Shown: positions 42,442-51,447 of the stretch, piece after piece
Position numbering within the stretch: the first letter of the stretch is position 1
Layout of the letters: each line of letters starts with the position of its first letter
Assembly: GCF_000725625.1 (NCBI RefSeq)
Contig: NZ_JOHS01000001.1
Coordinates: 124,001 to 188,000, forward strand
DNA: 64,000 nucleotides
Direction of reading: 5' to 3'
Source of the DNA: Streptomyces sp. NRRL F-6676
GTDB taxonomy: Bacteria; Actinomycetota; Actinomycetes; Streptomycetales; Streptomycetaceae
Position numbers and translations under genes: made by a program
Notes under the pieces: model-generated
Database searches by the model: none
What the model saw: only the letters and a program-made list of their open reading frames with translations
Told to the model about the DNA's origin: nothing

Positions 42442-43077
42442 GTGTCGGACAGGACGCCGGCTCTCGATGCCGTGCACGGCATGCTGACGCTGTTGTTCGC
42501 CGTAGTGGCCCTGCACATGCTGTGGCGCGGTGTCCGGTCACCGGGTGCGGGCCGCCGTGACCGCCTGGATCTCCTCCTGCACTTCACCATGGCGGCGGCC
42601 ATGGCGGCGATGCCCTGGAGTTCCGGCCCGTCCCTGTCCGGCCGGGCCGCGACGGTGTTCTTCACCGCCGCCGCGCTGTGGTTCCTGCTGACGGCCCGTA
42701 CGGCGGCGGTGTTCGCCGACCGGCTGACGCCCGCCGTCGGCATGGCGGCGATGGCCTGGATGTCGCGGACCCCGTCCGGCGCCGGCGCCGTCTCCGCCTC
42801 CGCCCAGGAGACCGTGGCCGCCGCGGGCGTCCCGGCCGCGCACCACACCGCGGCCCACGGCCATGCCGCCGACGCCTCGACGACGGCGACCTTGGTCACC
42901 GGCGTACTGACGGTATTTCTTCTCGGCTGCGCCCTGCGGTCGTTGACGCGCCCCATGCCCGCACTGCGGACCGCCACGGCCCCCGCGCACCGCGCCGCCG
43001 CGACGGACCCGTACGGGCACGTGCGCGACGGCGCGATGGCGCTGGGGACGGCCGTGATGCTGCTGCTGCCCCACTGA
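42442..43077 (+). CDS. DUF5134-like multi-helix membrane protein
   Basis: The 211-residue protein has about five hydrophobic helices, several rich in Met and Ala (FTMAAAMAAMPW; VGMAAMAWM), and a His-rich loop (AAHHTAAHGHAAD) that might bind metal. The GTG at 42442 has AGGAGG ten bases upstream. Its stop is six bases from that of the convergent reductase gene. The family has no known function; the His/Met content is suggestive of copper or heme handling but that is speculation. Confidence 0.8.
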   Translation: MSDRTPALDAVHGMLTLLFAVVALHMLWRGVRSPGAGRRDRLDLLLHFTMAAAMAAMPWSSGPSLSGRAATVFFTAAALWFLLTARTAAVFADRLTPAVGMAAMAWMSRTPSGAGAVSASAQETVAAAGVPAAHHTAAHGHAADASTTATLVTGVLTVFLLGCALRSLTRPMPALRTATAPAHRAAATDPYGHVRDGAMALGTAVMLLLPH

Positions 43078-43083
43078 CCGTTG

Positions 43084-44487
43084 TCACCCGACTTCGAACC
43101 CGAGCCCGATCACGGCCTTGCCGCGCATCAGGAAGTCCGACAGATAGCCGTCGTGGGGCACTCCCGGAGCCATCCAGTACGTCGGGTGGTCACCGGCGTA
43201 CACGTTGGCGATGGAGGGCTCCGCCACCAGCGCGTCGAGCAGCGCACGATCGCGGGAGAGGACCGAGAGCACGAGTGTCCCGCGCAGCGGGGCGATTCCG
43301 TCCGAGCGGCTCCAGGGCGCCACCCACACGCAGGGGAAAGGGAGTTCGGTCCGCAGCTGCGGGGCACCGGCGTCGGCGACCTGATGGACGGCCGGCCGCA
43401 GGGCGGCACTTCCGTCCCCGAGATCGTCGACGACGCCGTCACCGCCGAGCCAGGCGCGGGTCCCCGCCGCCACCGACCTCAGATAGGAGTCGAGGGCCCG
43501 GGCCCGGTCCAGCGGGCACACCGGGAGAACCGCCCGGGTGTCCTGAGGCGGCAGACCGGGCAGTCGGGACAGACGCGCCGCGAGGGCCTCCGCCAGCGGT
43601 GCCGGGTCGCCCTCGACGAGGACGGCGGTGGCGTTGACGCACGCGGTGCCGGCCTCGTCGGCGACCGAGGCGACGATCGTGTCCAGATGCTCCCGCCAGT
43701 CCGTGTCCGCCGTGACGAGGATCTTCGTCCGGCCGGGCCCCTGGGGCAGCACACGGGCGTCGTGGGCGTAACGGGCGACGACCTCGTCACCGCCGTACAC
43801 CACCGCACGGTCGGCGCCGCGGATCAGCGCCCGCGCGGTCCGGTGGTCCGTGGGCAGCAGCGCCAGCCGGTCCCGGCCGACGCCCGCCCGGTGCAGCGCG
43901 CCGACCAGGCGGTGCGGGGTGAACGGCTCGCGCCGTGACGGCCGTACGGCCACGCGGTAGCCGAGGGCCAGCGCCTCCAGCCACAGCCGGTGGACCCCCG
44001 GATGATTGCCGGAGGCGTTGACCGCGAACACCTCGCCCCGGCGGGCCCACACGGCGTGCCCGGCCCCGAGGGAGGGATCCCGTCGGTCCCGGACCGTTCC
44101 GCGCGGCCTGCCCTGCTCGGCGGAGGCACGGGCGCGGGCGACGAACCTCGCCGTGCCGCGCGTCGCGTCGCGCACCACGGTCAGCGGGGTACCGGAGGTG
44201 CGGCTGACCAGGTACTCGTACTCGCGCACGCCCAGGCCGCCGACGGTGCCGGTGGCGAACTCCTCGGCGGCCGCCTCCAGCAGCGCGTCCAGGCCGTTCG
44301 CCGGGACCGGCCCGGCCTTGCGCAGCGCGGCCAGCGCCCGGTCGACGTACACCGGCGGCACCAGGCTCAGCCGCGCCACCTCGGCACCGGACACATCCGT
44401 CACGGTGTCCGGGACACGGGTGCGGTACGGGCCGAGGGGGCCCAGGGCGTCCAGGTACACCGGCGCGGCGGCGTCGGCGGCGGCCAT
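43084..44487 (-). CDS. LuxC-like acyl-CoA/acyl-enzyme reductase (aldehyde dehydrogenase fold)
   Basis: The 467-residue protein has the aldehyde dehydrogenase-like layout of acyl reductases: a cofactor region VFAVNASGNHPGVHRLWLEALALGYRVAVRPSRREPFTP, then AVVYGGDEVVARYAHD, and the probable catalytic cysteine in ADEAGTACVNATAVLVEGD. It would reduce an activated acyl group to an aldehyde with NAD(P)H. Its ATG shares one base with the TGA of the LuxE-like gene (TGATG), so they are translationally coupled and probably act together. The EhpF/EhpG pair of phenazine biosynthesis is a possible analogue. Confidence 0.82.
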   Translation of the reverse strand: MAAADAAAPVYLDALGPLGPYRTRVPDTVTDVSGAEVARLSLVPPVYVDRALAALRKAGPVPANGLDALLEAAAEEFATGTVGGLGVREYEYLVSRTSGTPLTVVRDATRGTARFVARARASAEQGRPRGTVRDRRDPSLGAGHAVWARRGEVFAVNASGNHPGVHRLWLEALALGYRVAVRPSRREPFTPHRLVGALHRAGVGRDRLALLPTDHRTARALIRGADRAVVYGGDEVVARYAHDARVLPQGPGRTKILVTADTDWREHLDTIVASVADEAGTACVNATAVLVEGDPAPLAEALAARLSRLPGLPPQDTRAVLPVCPLDRARALDSYLRSVAAGTRAWLGGDGVVDDLGDGSAALRPAVHQVADAGAPQLRTELPFPCVWVAPWSRSDGIAPLRGTLVLSVLSRDRALLDALVAEPSIANVYAGDHPTYWMAPGVPHDGYLSDFLMRGKAVIGLGFEVG

Positions 44488-45587
44488 CAGTACACGCCCT
44501 CGATCACGGTCTCGCCCCGCACCGTGGGAACCGGCGCCACGTCCGCCACGGCGTCGCCCGCGTGACCGCCCACGGGCCGGACGCGCACGGCCGTGTCGCG
44601 CTCGGCGTTGTGGGGGATGAGCATCGACTTGCTGACGTGGCTGACGATCACCTGGCCCCGCTCGCCGAACCCGACGCGCTCCCCGGTGGCGGGGTCGACG
44701 ACCGACAGGAACACGTACGGCGACACCGGATCGAAGACGCAGGGCTGCGAGGCGTCCAGACCGGCGCGTTCGAGCAGCGCCGTGAGCATCATGGTGTTGC
44801 CGTACATGCCGATCAGCGGCACCCCGGGGAAGACCTCCGTGGCCAGCAGATGACGGGTGTCGGGGTCCATGTGGGTGCCGCCCCAGACGATGGCCCGGAC
44901 CGAACCGTTGATCCGCTCCAGGAGGTCGTCCTCGCGGGCGAAGCGCTCCAGCAGGGGCGTGGTGGCGGCCAGGACACCGATTTCCTGGGTCAGCAGGATC
45001 CGCCGGCACTGTTCGACGAGGTGGTCGGTGTACGACTCCACCTCGTCGCCGCGGCCCGTGGCGATCAGCTTCCGCACCCACCGGGGATCCATGTCGATGC
45101 TCAGTCCCGGGCCGCCGAGCGAGGCCGCCGCCCGTTGCAGCACGTCCCCCACCAGATGCGGACCGGTCGGCGCCACGGTCAGCCACTGGGCACCGACGGG
45201 CAGCCCGTGCTCCCGCAGACGCCTGTCGACCTGTGCGGTGCTCTGCCGCATCCAGTCGTAGAGCTGGACGACCCGCTTGGGCGCCCCGGTCGTCCCGCCG
45301 CTGTCGAAGATGTTGAGCAGCCGGGCGTCGCCGCCGTAACCCCGGGGGATCAGGTCCGCCACCGGGACCTGGCGCAGTTCGTCGCTCAGGTCGGGGAAGA
45401 GCGCCAGGTCGTCCACGCCCTTGACGTCCCGCCGCGGATCGAAGGCGAGCCGTTCGGCCCGCTCCAGCCAGTAGCGGGAGCCGGTCTCCGGGTCGAAGTG
45501 CCAGCGCACGGCGGCGCGCACGAACTCGTCCGGATCGACGCCGTCGGACGGTCCGGCGTCCAGGACGGCGGGGGAGTCGTACGTCAT
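44487..45587 (-). CDS. LuxE-like acyl-adenylating enzyme (acyl-protein synthetase family)
   Basis: The 366-residue protein has the AMP-site loop FDSGGTTGAPKRVV near residue 92, AIVWGGTHMDPDTRHLLATEVFPG near residue 230 and GMYGNTMMLTALLERAG after it, as in LuxE and EhpF-type enzymes. It lacks the usual C-terminal AMP-ligase subdomain, as is normal for this family. It should activate a carboxylic acid with ATP for the reductase encoded next. The ATG at 45587 has AGGAAGGA upstream. It belongs to the four-gene operon that starts at 47670. Confidence 0.84.
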   Translation of the reverse strand: MTYDSPAVLDAGPSDGVDPDEFVRAAVRWHFDPETGSRYWLERAERLAFDPRRDVKGVDDLALFPDLSDELRQVPVADLIPRGYGGDARLLNIFDSGGTTGAPKRVVQLYDWMRQSTAQVDRRLREHGLPVGAQWLTVAPTGPHLVGDVLQRAAASLGGPGLSIDMDPRWVRKLIATGRGDEVESYTDHLVEQCRRILLTQEIGVLAATTPLLERFAREDDLLERINGSVRAIVWGGTHMDPDTRHLLATEVFPGVPLIGMYGNTMMLTALLERAGLDASQPCVFDPVSPYVFLSVVDPATGERVGFGERGQVIVSHVSKSMLIPHNAERDTAVRVRPVGGHAGDAVADVAPVPTVRGETVIEGVY

Positions 45588-45667
45588 GATCGGTCCTTCC
45601 TCGGCACGGGCTCGTGCGGCGCGTGCGGCGGGCGGGAATGGCGACGAGGGGCGCGCGGGGCGCCCGG

Positions 45668-46411
45668 TCATCGGCTGAACAGTTCGAAGGCGACGGCGGG
45701 AGCGCCGTCGAACCGTGCGCGGTGGACGCCGGTGCTCTCGCCCAGGAAGCGGCGCGCGTACGTCTCGGGGTCCTCCTCGGTCAGGGCTTCGAGGTAGGTC
45801 CGGTGCCGCAGCAGGGACTGGACGCCCTGTTCGAAGCCCGGCTCGGCGGACACGGCGTGGGACGGCAACGGTGAGTTGGCGACGGCCACCCAGCGGACAC
45901 CGTTCCAGGGCGGCAGCCCCTGTCCGGCCAGTTCCGGGAAGATCCAGCGGTTGCCGGCGTCCGCCGCCGCGTCCAGCACGGCGCGCCCCACCGCCACGTG
46001 GTCCGGGGTGTTCCAGGCCCCGGCGGCCCAGGAGTCCCGGTGGTTCAGCGTGATCACCAGCTCGGGCCGGTGACGCCGTACGGCGGCGGCGATGTCGCGG
46101 CGCAGGGAGACGCTGTACTCGATCACTCCGTCCCGGTGGTCGAGGAACTCCACCGCGCGGACACCGACCGCCGCGGCGGCGGCCCGCTGCTCCGCCTCCC
46201 GCAGGGGGCCGGCCCGTCCGGGATCAAGTGTGTCGACGCCGGCCTCACCGCGGGTGGCGAGCAGGTAGGTGACCTCCTTGCCGTCGGCCACCCAGGAGGC
46301 CACGGCCGCCGAGCACCCGTACTCGAGGTCGTCGGGGTGGGCCACCACGGCCAGGGCCCGCCGCCAGTCGTCCGGCATCGGGCGCAGCGGTGCGGGAGCG
46401 GTGCCGGTCAT
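45668..46411 (-). CDS. PIG-L family deacetylase
   Basis: The 247-residue protein has the zinc-binding motif AHPDDLEYGCSAAVASW near residue 24 and the third ligand in NTPDHVAVGRAVLDAA near residue 135. Family members remove acetyl groups from N-acetylglucosamine-type sugars, as in mycothiol or glycolipid synthesis. The ATG overlaps the TGA of the preceding oxidoreductase gene (ATGA). In this operon it might act on a glycoside or thiol conjugate before or after carboxylate reduction; that is inference. Confidence 0.88.
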   Translation of the reverse strand: MTGTAPAPLRPMPDDWRRALAVVAHPDDLEYGCSAAVASWVADGKEVTYLLATRGEAGVDTLDPGRAGPLREAEQRAAAAAVGVRAVEFLDHRDGVIEYSVSLRRDIAAAVRRHRPELVITLNHRDSWAAGAWNTPDHVAVGRAVLDAAADAGNRWIFPELAGQGLPPWNGVRWVAVANSPLPSHAVSAEPGFEQGVQSLLRHRTYLEALTEEDPETYARRFLGESTGVHRARFDGAPAVAFELFSR

Positions 46412-47670
46412 GCCTGGTCTCCCGCCGGTCGCGCGTGCGGGGGAAGCAGGCTCTCCAGCGGGACCGAGGGGTCGGCGAGGGCGGCGTCGTCCGTCTCCGC
46501 GCCCGACTCGATCAGGGCGCGGATCGTCCCGATCACGTCCCACAGGTTGACGCTCATCCCCGCCAGCACCCGGTCGCCGGACATCCAGAACGCCAGGAAC
46601 CGCCGCTCCTCCCGCGACCCGCGGAAGACGACGCGGTCGTAGCCGCCCAGTTGGGCGTACCCGGTGTACTCCATGCCGAGGTCGTACTGGTCGGTGTAGA
46701 AGTACGGCAGCCGGTCGTACACCGCGTCCTGACCGAGCATGCTCAGCGCGGCGGTACGGGGCTGGTGCAGCGCGTTGGCCCAGTGCTCCACGCGCAGATG
46801 TCGGCCGAGCCGGGGGTGGTAGGCGTTGGCGACGTCACCGGCGGCGTGGACACCGGCGGCGGAGGTCCGCAGACGGGCGTCGGTCACGATGCCGTCGCGC
46901 ACGTCGAGGCCCGCCTCCTCGGCCAGGCGGACGTTGGGGGTGATGCCCACCCCCACGACCACGGCGTCGGCGGGCAGGTGGGTGCCGTCGGCGAGCCGGA
47001 CCCCGTCGGCGCGGCCCCCGGTGCCGGTGACGGCCGCGATCCGGGCATGGGGACGCAGGTCCACACCGTGGTCCCGGTGCAGACCGGCGAAGACCTCGGC
47101 CGCCTCCCGGCCCAGGACCTTCAGCAGAGGCAGCTCACCGCGCTCCAGCACGATCACCTCCGCGCCGGCCGCCCGGGCCGCCGCCGCCGTCTCCAGCCCG
47201 ATCCAGCCACCGCCCACCACCACGATCCGGGCGCCTTCGGTGAACGCCTCCTTGAGGCGCTCGCTGTCGCCCACGCGCCGCAGGTACAGCACGCCCTCCA
47301 GGTCCGCGCCCGGCACCGACAGGCGGCGCGGCGAGGAACCGGTGGCCAGCAGCAGACCGGCGTAGGGCACGCGCCGGCCGTCGTCGAGCGTCACCGCCCG
47401 GCCACGCGCGTCGACGGACGTCACGCTCGTGCCCAGGAGCAGATCGACGTCGTGCTCCCGGTACCAGCTCTCGGGGTGCACGTGGAGGGACTCGCGGTCC
47501 TCCTTGCCCAGCAGGTAACCCTTGGACAGCGGCGGCCGGATGTACGGCCGTTCCCGCTCGTCCCCGATCACGAGAAGCGGCCCGTCGTGGCCGTGCCCGC
47601 GCAGTTCCTCCGCGGCCTTGCCGGCGGCCAGGCCGCCCCCGACGATCACGAACGTCTTCGCACGTGGCAT
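46408..47670 (-). CDS. FAD/NAD-dependent oxidoreductase (ferredoxin/rubredoxin reductase-like)
   Basis: The 420-residue protein has FAD motif FVIVGGGLAAGKAAEELR, NAD motif IVVVGGGWIGLETAAAARAAGAEVIVLERGEL near residue 150, and GVHAAGDVANAYHPRLGRHLRVEHWANALHQ near residue 275. The last is characteristic of BphA4-type ferredoxin reductases. A reductase C-domain follows. It would feed electrons from NADH to a ferredoxin, possibly the 7Fe protein at 40250. It is the first gene of the operon under ECF41-type promoter P10, and its stop overlaps the next start. Confidence 0.9.
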   Translation of the reverse strand: MPRAKTFVIVGGGLAAGKAAEELRGHGHDGPLLVIGDERERPYIRPPLSKGYLLGKEDRESLHVHPESWYREHDVDLLLGTSVTSVDARGRAVTLDDGRRVPYAGLLLATGSSPRRLSVPGADLEGVLYLRRVGDSERLKEAFTEGARIVVVGGGWIGLETAAAARAAGAEVIVLERGELPLLKVLGREAAEVFAGLHRDHGVDLRPHARIAAVTGTGGRADGVRLADGTHLPADAVVVGVGITPNVRLAEEAGLDVRDGIVTDARLRTSAAGVHAAGDVANAYHPRLGRHLRVEHWANALHQPRTAALSMLGQDAVYDRLPYFYTDQYDLGMEYTGYAQLGGYDRVVFRGSREERRFLAFWMSGDRVLAGMSVNLWDVIGTIRALIESGAETDDAALADPSVPLESLLPPHARPAGDQA

Positions 47671-47728
47671 GAGATTCCCGTCCCAGTCTGTGAGGCGCAC
47701 ACGGACCGAGTGGTCCGGTCCTCCTTCA

Positions 47729-47755
47729 GACCGGGCGACGACATACGTTGTGACA
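47729..47755 (-). promoter_or_regulatory. ECF41-type promoter P10 (oxidoreductase/deacetylase/LuxE/LuxC operon)
   Basis: Minus-strand TGTCACA, 16 bases, GGTC, 59 bases before the ATG at 47670. Confidence 0.78.
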
Positions 47756-47817
47756 CCGTGGCACGCGTTCACCCGGCCCCGGGCTCCGGGAGTTCGCCGC
47801 CCGCCCCGCCCGCCGGT

Positions 47818-48582
47818 TCACCGGTGGGTCGGCCGCGTCACCGCCAGCACACGCGGATCGTCGTGCGCCGGTAGCGGGACGAAGCCGTGCCGTGCCAGGT
47901 CGTCAACGATCCGAGCGCGCGAGGCAGGCCACATCCAGAACGACTCCGTGTGCTCCCGCAGCACACGCCGTCCACCGCGCACCCAGTAGTCGACACGTGT
48001 GCGGATGCGGTATCCCGCCGCGGACATCGTCATGCGTCCGCCGTACACGTGCGCGCCCACCCGCTGCTCCGGCAGGCGGCGCACGACGTCGCGAGGAGGC
48101 AGCAGCGCGGGCGGCGGTTCCAGGAGGAGCGTGCCCCCGGGGGCCAGGGCCGCGTGGATCGCGGGCCACAGCGCGTCCCGCGCGGCCGGGGGGAGACAGG
48201 CGAGAGTGTTGTGGCACACGGCCACGTCCGCGGCCGCGTACAGCGCCGCTTCGTCCAGGGCGCACGGGTGCACGGTCACCCGCTCGCGCTGACGCGCGGG
48301 CAGGGTGGCGAGGCGGGTGAGCAGGGAGGTGCGCATGGCTCGGGCCGGCTCCACCGCGTGCACGTCGGCCGCGGACTCGGCCAGGCTCATCAGCGTGACC
48401 CGGCCGGTCCCGGCACCGATGTCCAGCACACCGAGACGGGCCCGCGCGACATGCCGGCCGTAGAGGTCGCGGACGCGTGCCGCGTCCCGGTCGGCCTGAA
48501 GGATGTCGTAGAACTCGGCGGTCACGGCGTAGGAGTCCGGGTCCGGCCGGGACACCGGTGCTGCGGTGATGACGGGGTGCAT
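47818..48582 (-). CDS. Class I SAM-dependent methyltransferase
   Basis: The 254-residue protein has the SAM motif VLDIGAGTGRVTLMSLAE near residue 52, VHAVEPARAMRTSLL as motif II, VAVCHNTLACLPP as motif IV, and GGTLLLEPPP. The methyl acceptor is unknown. Its ATG lies only ten bases after the -10 element of promoter P11, so the message would have almost no leader. It lies head to tail with the oxidoreductase operon but with that operon's own promoter in between. Confidence 0.85.
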   Translation of the reverse strand: MHPVITAAPVSRPDPDSYAVTAEFYDILQADRDAARVRDLYGRHVARARLGVLDIGAGTGRVTLMSLAESAADVHAVEPARAMRTSLLTRLATLPARQRERVTVHPCALDEAALYAAADVAVCHNTLACLPPAARDALWPAIHAALAPGGTLLLEPPPALLPPRDVVRRLPEQRVGAHVYGGRMTMSAAGYRIRTRVDYWVRGGRRVLREHTESFWMWPASRARIVDDLARHGFVPLPAHDDPRVLAVTRPTHR

Positions 48583-48591
48583 GTCCAGCTA

Positions 48592-48618
48592 GACAACGTG
48601 TGAGCCGGGCCTGTGACA
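48592..48618 (-). promoter_or_regulatory. ECF41-type promoter P11 (methyltransferase gene)
   Basis: Minus-strand TGTCACA, 16 bases, TGTC (a changed first base in the -10), directly before the ATG at 48582. Confidence 0.68.
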
Positions 48619-48825
48619 GCGGGTGCCCCGCGAGGGGCCCGTCCCGAGCGGGCCCGGGGTGAGGCCCGTCACGGGGGCGGACTGTCGCCCGCCCGGTTCG
48701 CCGATCTCGTCGACCTGCCACCGGGACCGGAGTACGCCCGCTGGGACGGCCGTTCGGCCTTCCCGTCGGACCCGGCGGAGGTGGAGTTCCACGCCCCGCC
48801 GCTGTCGTGCCGGGGGCACCGCGCA

Positions 48826-48852
48826 TGTCACACCCGCGTCGTCTCGCCGGTC
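48826..48852 (+). promoter_or_regulatory. ECF41-type promoter P12 (cytochrome b gene)
   Basis: TGTCACA, 16 bases, GGTC on the plus strand, about 265 bases before the ATG at 49117, giving an unusually long leader. Confidence 0.72.
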
Positions 48853-49116
48853 ATGGTGACGACAGCAACACACGAATCACGTCGAACAGCGCAGTGCCGG
48901 ACGAGTCGGATTCGTCGCGCCATACGTGTGCCGGACGGTCTGACCGGCCGGGCGATCCGCGAGGGCGCCCCCACACCCCCGCCACGGGCGCACGGCGGCC
49001 GGAAGCCCGCGCGCCGTGCCACTGCCGCGGATCCACGGCCAGGCGCGCCTCCACGGCCAGGCCCGCCACCGCGGCGCCGGTGAGTCGCGGGTGACGCAGA
49101 GACGAAGGGTGAAGAG

Positions 49117-50739
49117 ATGGGCCACGACAGCCGGCCGGTGGAGCCGGAGCGGGAGCGTACGGGGGAGAGGCTCGCCCGATGGGCGGACAGCCGGCTGGGC
49201 CGCCGCCGCACCGTCGCGCGCTCCGTCCGGCGCCTGGTCTTCCCCGACCACTGGTCGTTCCTGCTCGGTGAGATCGCGCTCTACAGTTTCGTGATCCTGC
49301 TGATCACCGGTGTCTATCTGAGCTTCTGCTTCCACCCCTCCTCCGACCTGGTCGTCTACCAGGGCGACTACGCCCCCTTGCGCGGGCAGTTGGTCTCGGA
49401 GGCCTTCGACTCGACCCTGCACATCTCCTTCGACGTCCGGGGCGGCCTGCTCGTCCGCCAGGCACACCACTGGGCGGCTCTGGTCTTCGTCGCCGCCGTC
49501 CTCGCCCACATGCTGCGGATCTTCTTCACCGGCGAGTTCCGCAAGCCGCGGGAGCTGAACTGGGTGCTGGGGTTCGGACTGCTCGTCCTGGCGATGTTCG
49601 CGGGCCTGACCGGCTACGACCTGCCGGGCGACCTGCTGTCCGGCACCGGCCTCCAGGTCGTGAACGGCACGATCCTCTCTATCCCCGTCGTAGGGACCTA
49701 TCTGTCGTTCTTCCTCTTCGGCGGTGAGTTCCCCGGCGACGACCTGATCGCCCGCTTCAACACCCTGCACGTCCTGGTCATCCCCGCACTCATGGTCGTC
49801 CTCATCGTCGGCTACGTGGTCCTGGCCCTGCGCCACCGGCTCGCGCAGTACCCCGGACCCGGCCGTACCCGCGACAACGTCGTCGGTCTCCCGGCCAAGG
49901 TGTACGCCGTGAAGGCCGCCGGATACTTCTTCCTCGTGGCCGGCGTGATCTTCTTCATGGCCGCCGTCGCCGAGATCAACCCCGTGTGGAACTACGGCCC
50001 CTTCCGTCCCGACCAGGTCTCCGCCGGGTCCCAGCCCGACTGGTACATGGGCGTCGCCGACGGACTGCTGCGCGTCATGCCCGGCTGGGAAATCGACTTC
50101 CGGGGACACACCCTGGCTCTGGACAACCTTCTGCCGCTGCTGGCCGGGACCCTGCTCTTCCTGGCCATGGGGGCCTATCCGTTCCTGGAGGCCTGGGTCA
50201 CGGACGACGACAGCGAGCACCACCTGCTGGACCGCCCCCGCAACCGCCCGGTGCGCACCGCCCTCGGCGTGGCCTGGATCAGTGTCTACTCGGTGGCCCT
50301 GATCGGTGCCGCCAACGACATCATCGCCACCAGGCTCCACGTGTCCGTCAATGACGTGACCCGGGCCGTGCGCGTCGGCCTCTTCGTCGTCCCGGTCCTG
50401 GCCTTCGTCGTCACCAGGCGCGTGGCGCTGGGACTGCAACGCAGTGACCGCGACCTGGTGCTGCACGGCCGCGAGACCGGCGTCATCAAGCGCCTGCCGC
50501 ACGGCGAGTACGTCGAGGTCCACGAACCCCTCGACCCGGCGCGACTGCACACACTGACCTCGCACGAGCAGCACCGGCCCCTCGACGCCGTACCCGCGCG
50601 CGACGGGGACGGTGCCGTGGCCCGCCGCACGCAGCGCCTGCGCACCGGGCTCAGCGGCTTCCTCTACGGCCCCGGCACGCAGATCCCCAAGCCCACGGCG
50701 ACCGAACACGAAGAGATCACCGGTCGACACGGGTCCTGA
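49117..50739 (+). CDS. Cytochrome b subunit (QcrB-like) without QcrA and QcrC neighbours
   Basis: The 540-residue membrane protein matches actinobacterial QcrB: helix HWSFLLGEIALYSFVILLITGVYLSF, heme-ligand region RQAHHWAALVFVAAVLAHMLRIFFTGEFRKPRELNW, and a quinol-site motif PDWYMGVADGLLRVMP in place of the usual PEWY type. About eight or nine helices are present. It normally works in the bc1 complex with a Rieske protein and cytochrome c; neither gene is near. AAGGG precedes the ATG by about seven bases. It is probably an alternative menaquinol:acceptor component induced with the NADH dehydrogenase and flavoprotein genes of this island. Confidence 0.9.
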   Translation: MGHDSRPVEPERERTGERLARWADSRLGRRRTVARSVRRLVFPDHWSFLLGEIALYSFVILLITGVYLSFCFHPSSDLVVYQGDYAPLRGQLVSEAFDSTLHISFDVRGGLLVRQAHHWAALVFVAAVLAHMLRIFFTGEFRKPRELNWVLGFGLLVLAMFAGLTGYDLPGDLLSGTGLQVVNGTILSIPVVGTYLSFFLFGGEFPGDDLIARFNTLHVLVIPALMVVLIVGYVVLALRHRLAQYPGPGRTRDNVVGLPAKVYAVKAAGYFFLVAGVIFFMAAVAEINPVWNYGPFRPDQVSAGSQPDWYMGVADGLLRVMPGWEIDFRGHTLALDNLLPLLAGTLLFLAMGAYPFLEAWVTDDDSEHHLLDRPRNRPVRTALGVAWISVYSVALIGAANDIIATRLHVSVNDVTRAVRVGLFVVPVLAFVVTRRVALGLQRSDRDLVLHGRETGVIKRLPHGEYVEVHEPLDPARLHTLTSHEQHRPLDAVPARDGDGAVARRTQRLRTGLSGFLYGPGTQIPKPTATEHEEITGRHGS

Positions 50740-50825
50740 ACCGCGAGGCGACACACACGAAAGGCGAGAAGGCGACACGACGTGCCGCGCACACCGATCA
50801 TGATCCCGCCCGGAAGGCATGCGAC

Positions 50826-51100
50826 ATGAGCCGCACCTCCCGCACAAGCAGGACCCACACGACGATGACCGCCCTGGCCGGCGCCGGTGCCGCCGCCGGC
50901 CTGCTCGCCACCACGATCGCCCCGGCCTCCGCCGACAAGGGCGGCCCCGCCGACCGCGGCGACAAGCCCACAACCTCAACATCCCTCCCGCCGCCCAGGA
51001 GTTCATGGCCCGGCGGGCCGGTGCCCACACCACGGACGTGCGATCGTCCCACGCGGTGAGCGTCACGCACCCCGGAAAGGTCACCGGCGTCATAGAGGAC
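50826..51100 (+). pseudogene. Secreted alpha/beta hydrolase with its core deleted
   Basis: The 5' part codes a secretion signal (MTALAGAGAAAGLLATTIAPASADKGG) and the normal lead-in GDKPT. At about 50973 the sequence jumps, in another reading frame, to the last 40 residues of an alpha/beta hydrolase (NLNIPPAAQEFMARRAGAHT...SSHAVSVTHPGKVTGVIED). These align with the C-terminus of the hydrolase encoded at 58894 (DDRNIPAQAQTYMAERAKAT...ASHAVGVSRPGEVARLI). The nucleophile elbow and about 170 residues are missing, and the join is out of frame. Confidence 0.78.
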
Positions 51101-51447
51101 CCAACCCCGCACCGCGTGCGGGCCGCGCACCGGTTCCCGGCCGCCCGAGGACGGACTCATGCGCCGCGAACCGCGGATCGTCCCGATAGGCCCCGGCCAA
51201 CTCGCCCGCACCGTGGCGATGCACCGCTTGCTCGCCGCGGACACTGTGGAGCCGCTACCACCCGGGCGAGGGCCGACCCCCGCACGTAGGTGCCCGCTCT
51301 GCTGTCCCGCCTCGGATCTACACCTGATGGCCCGGGGCGCTGCCGGCCGAGGATTCCTGGCAGGGCCGTGGACTCGGCACCCGCCTGCTCCGACAACCTG
51401 GGCGAGCACGCGCGGGCCGGCGGCTGGACGACGCGCTACGGCCTCTG
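51101..51447. other. Gene-free stretch after the hydrolase remnant
   Basis: I see no gene with normal codon pattern here; it may be decayed sequence. It ends in the terminator of the pyruvate dehydrogenase gene. Confidence 0.45.

Larger units (their letters stand above)
48583..49116. other. 534-bp gap between the methyltransferase and cytochrome b genes
   Basis: It holds promoters P11 (minus) and P12 (plus), and therefore a leader of about 260 bases before the cytochrome b start. A 48613-49083 open frame is Arg/Pro-rich and I do not support it as a gene. Confidence 0.55.

Noticed and set aside
48613..49083. 156-codon open frame between the methyltransferase and cytochrome b genes
   Set aside because: No ribosome site, Arg/Pro-rich second half and no domain. 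A short stretch near 48700-48800 looks more coding-like but is not enough to call a gene.
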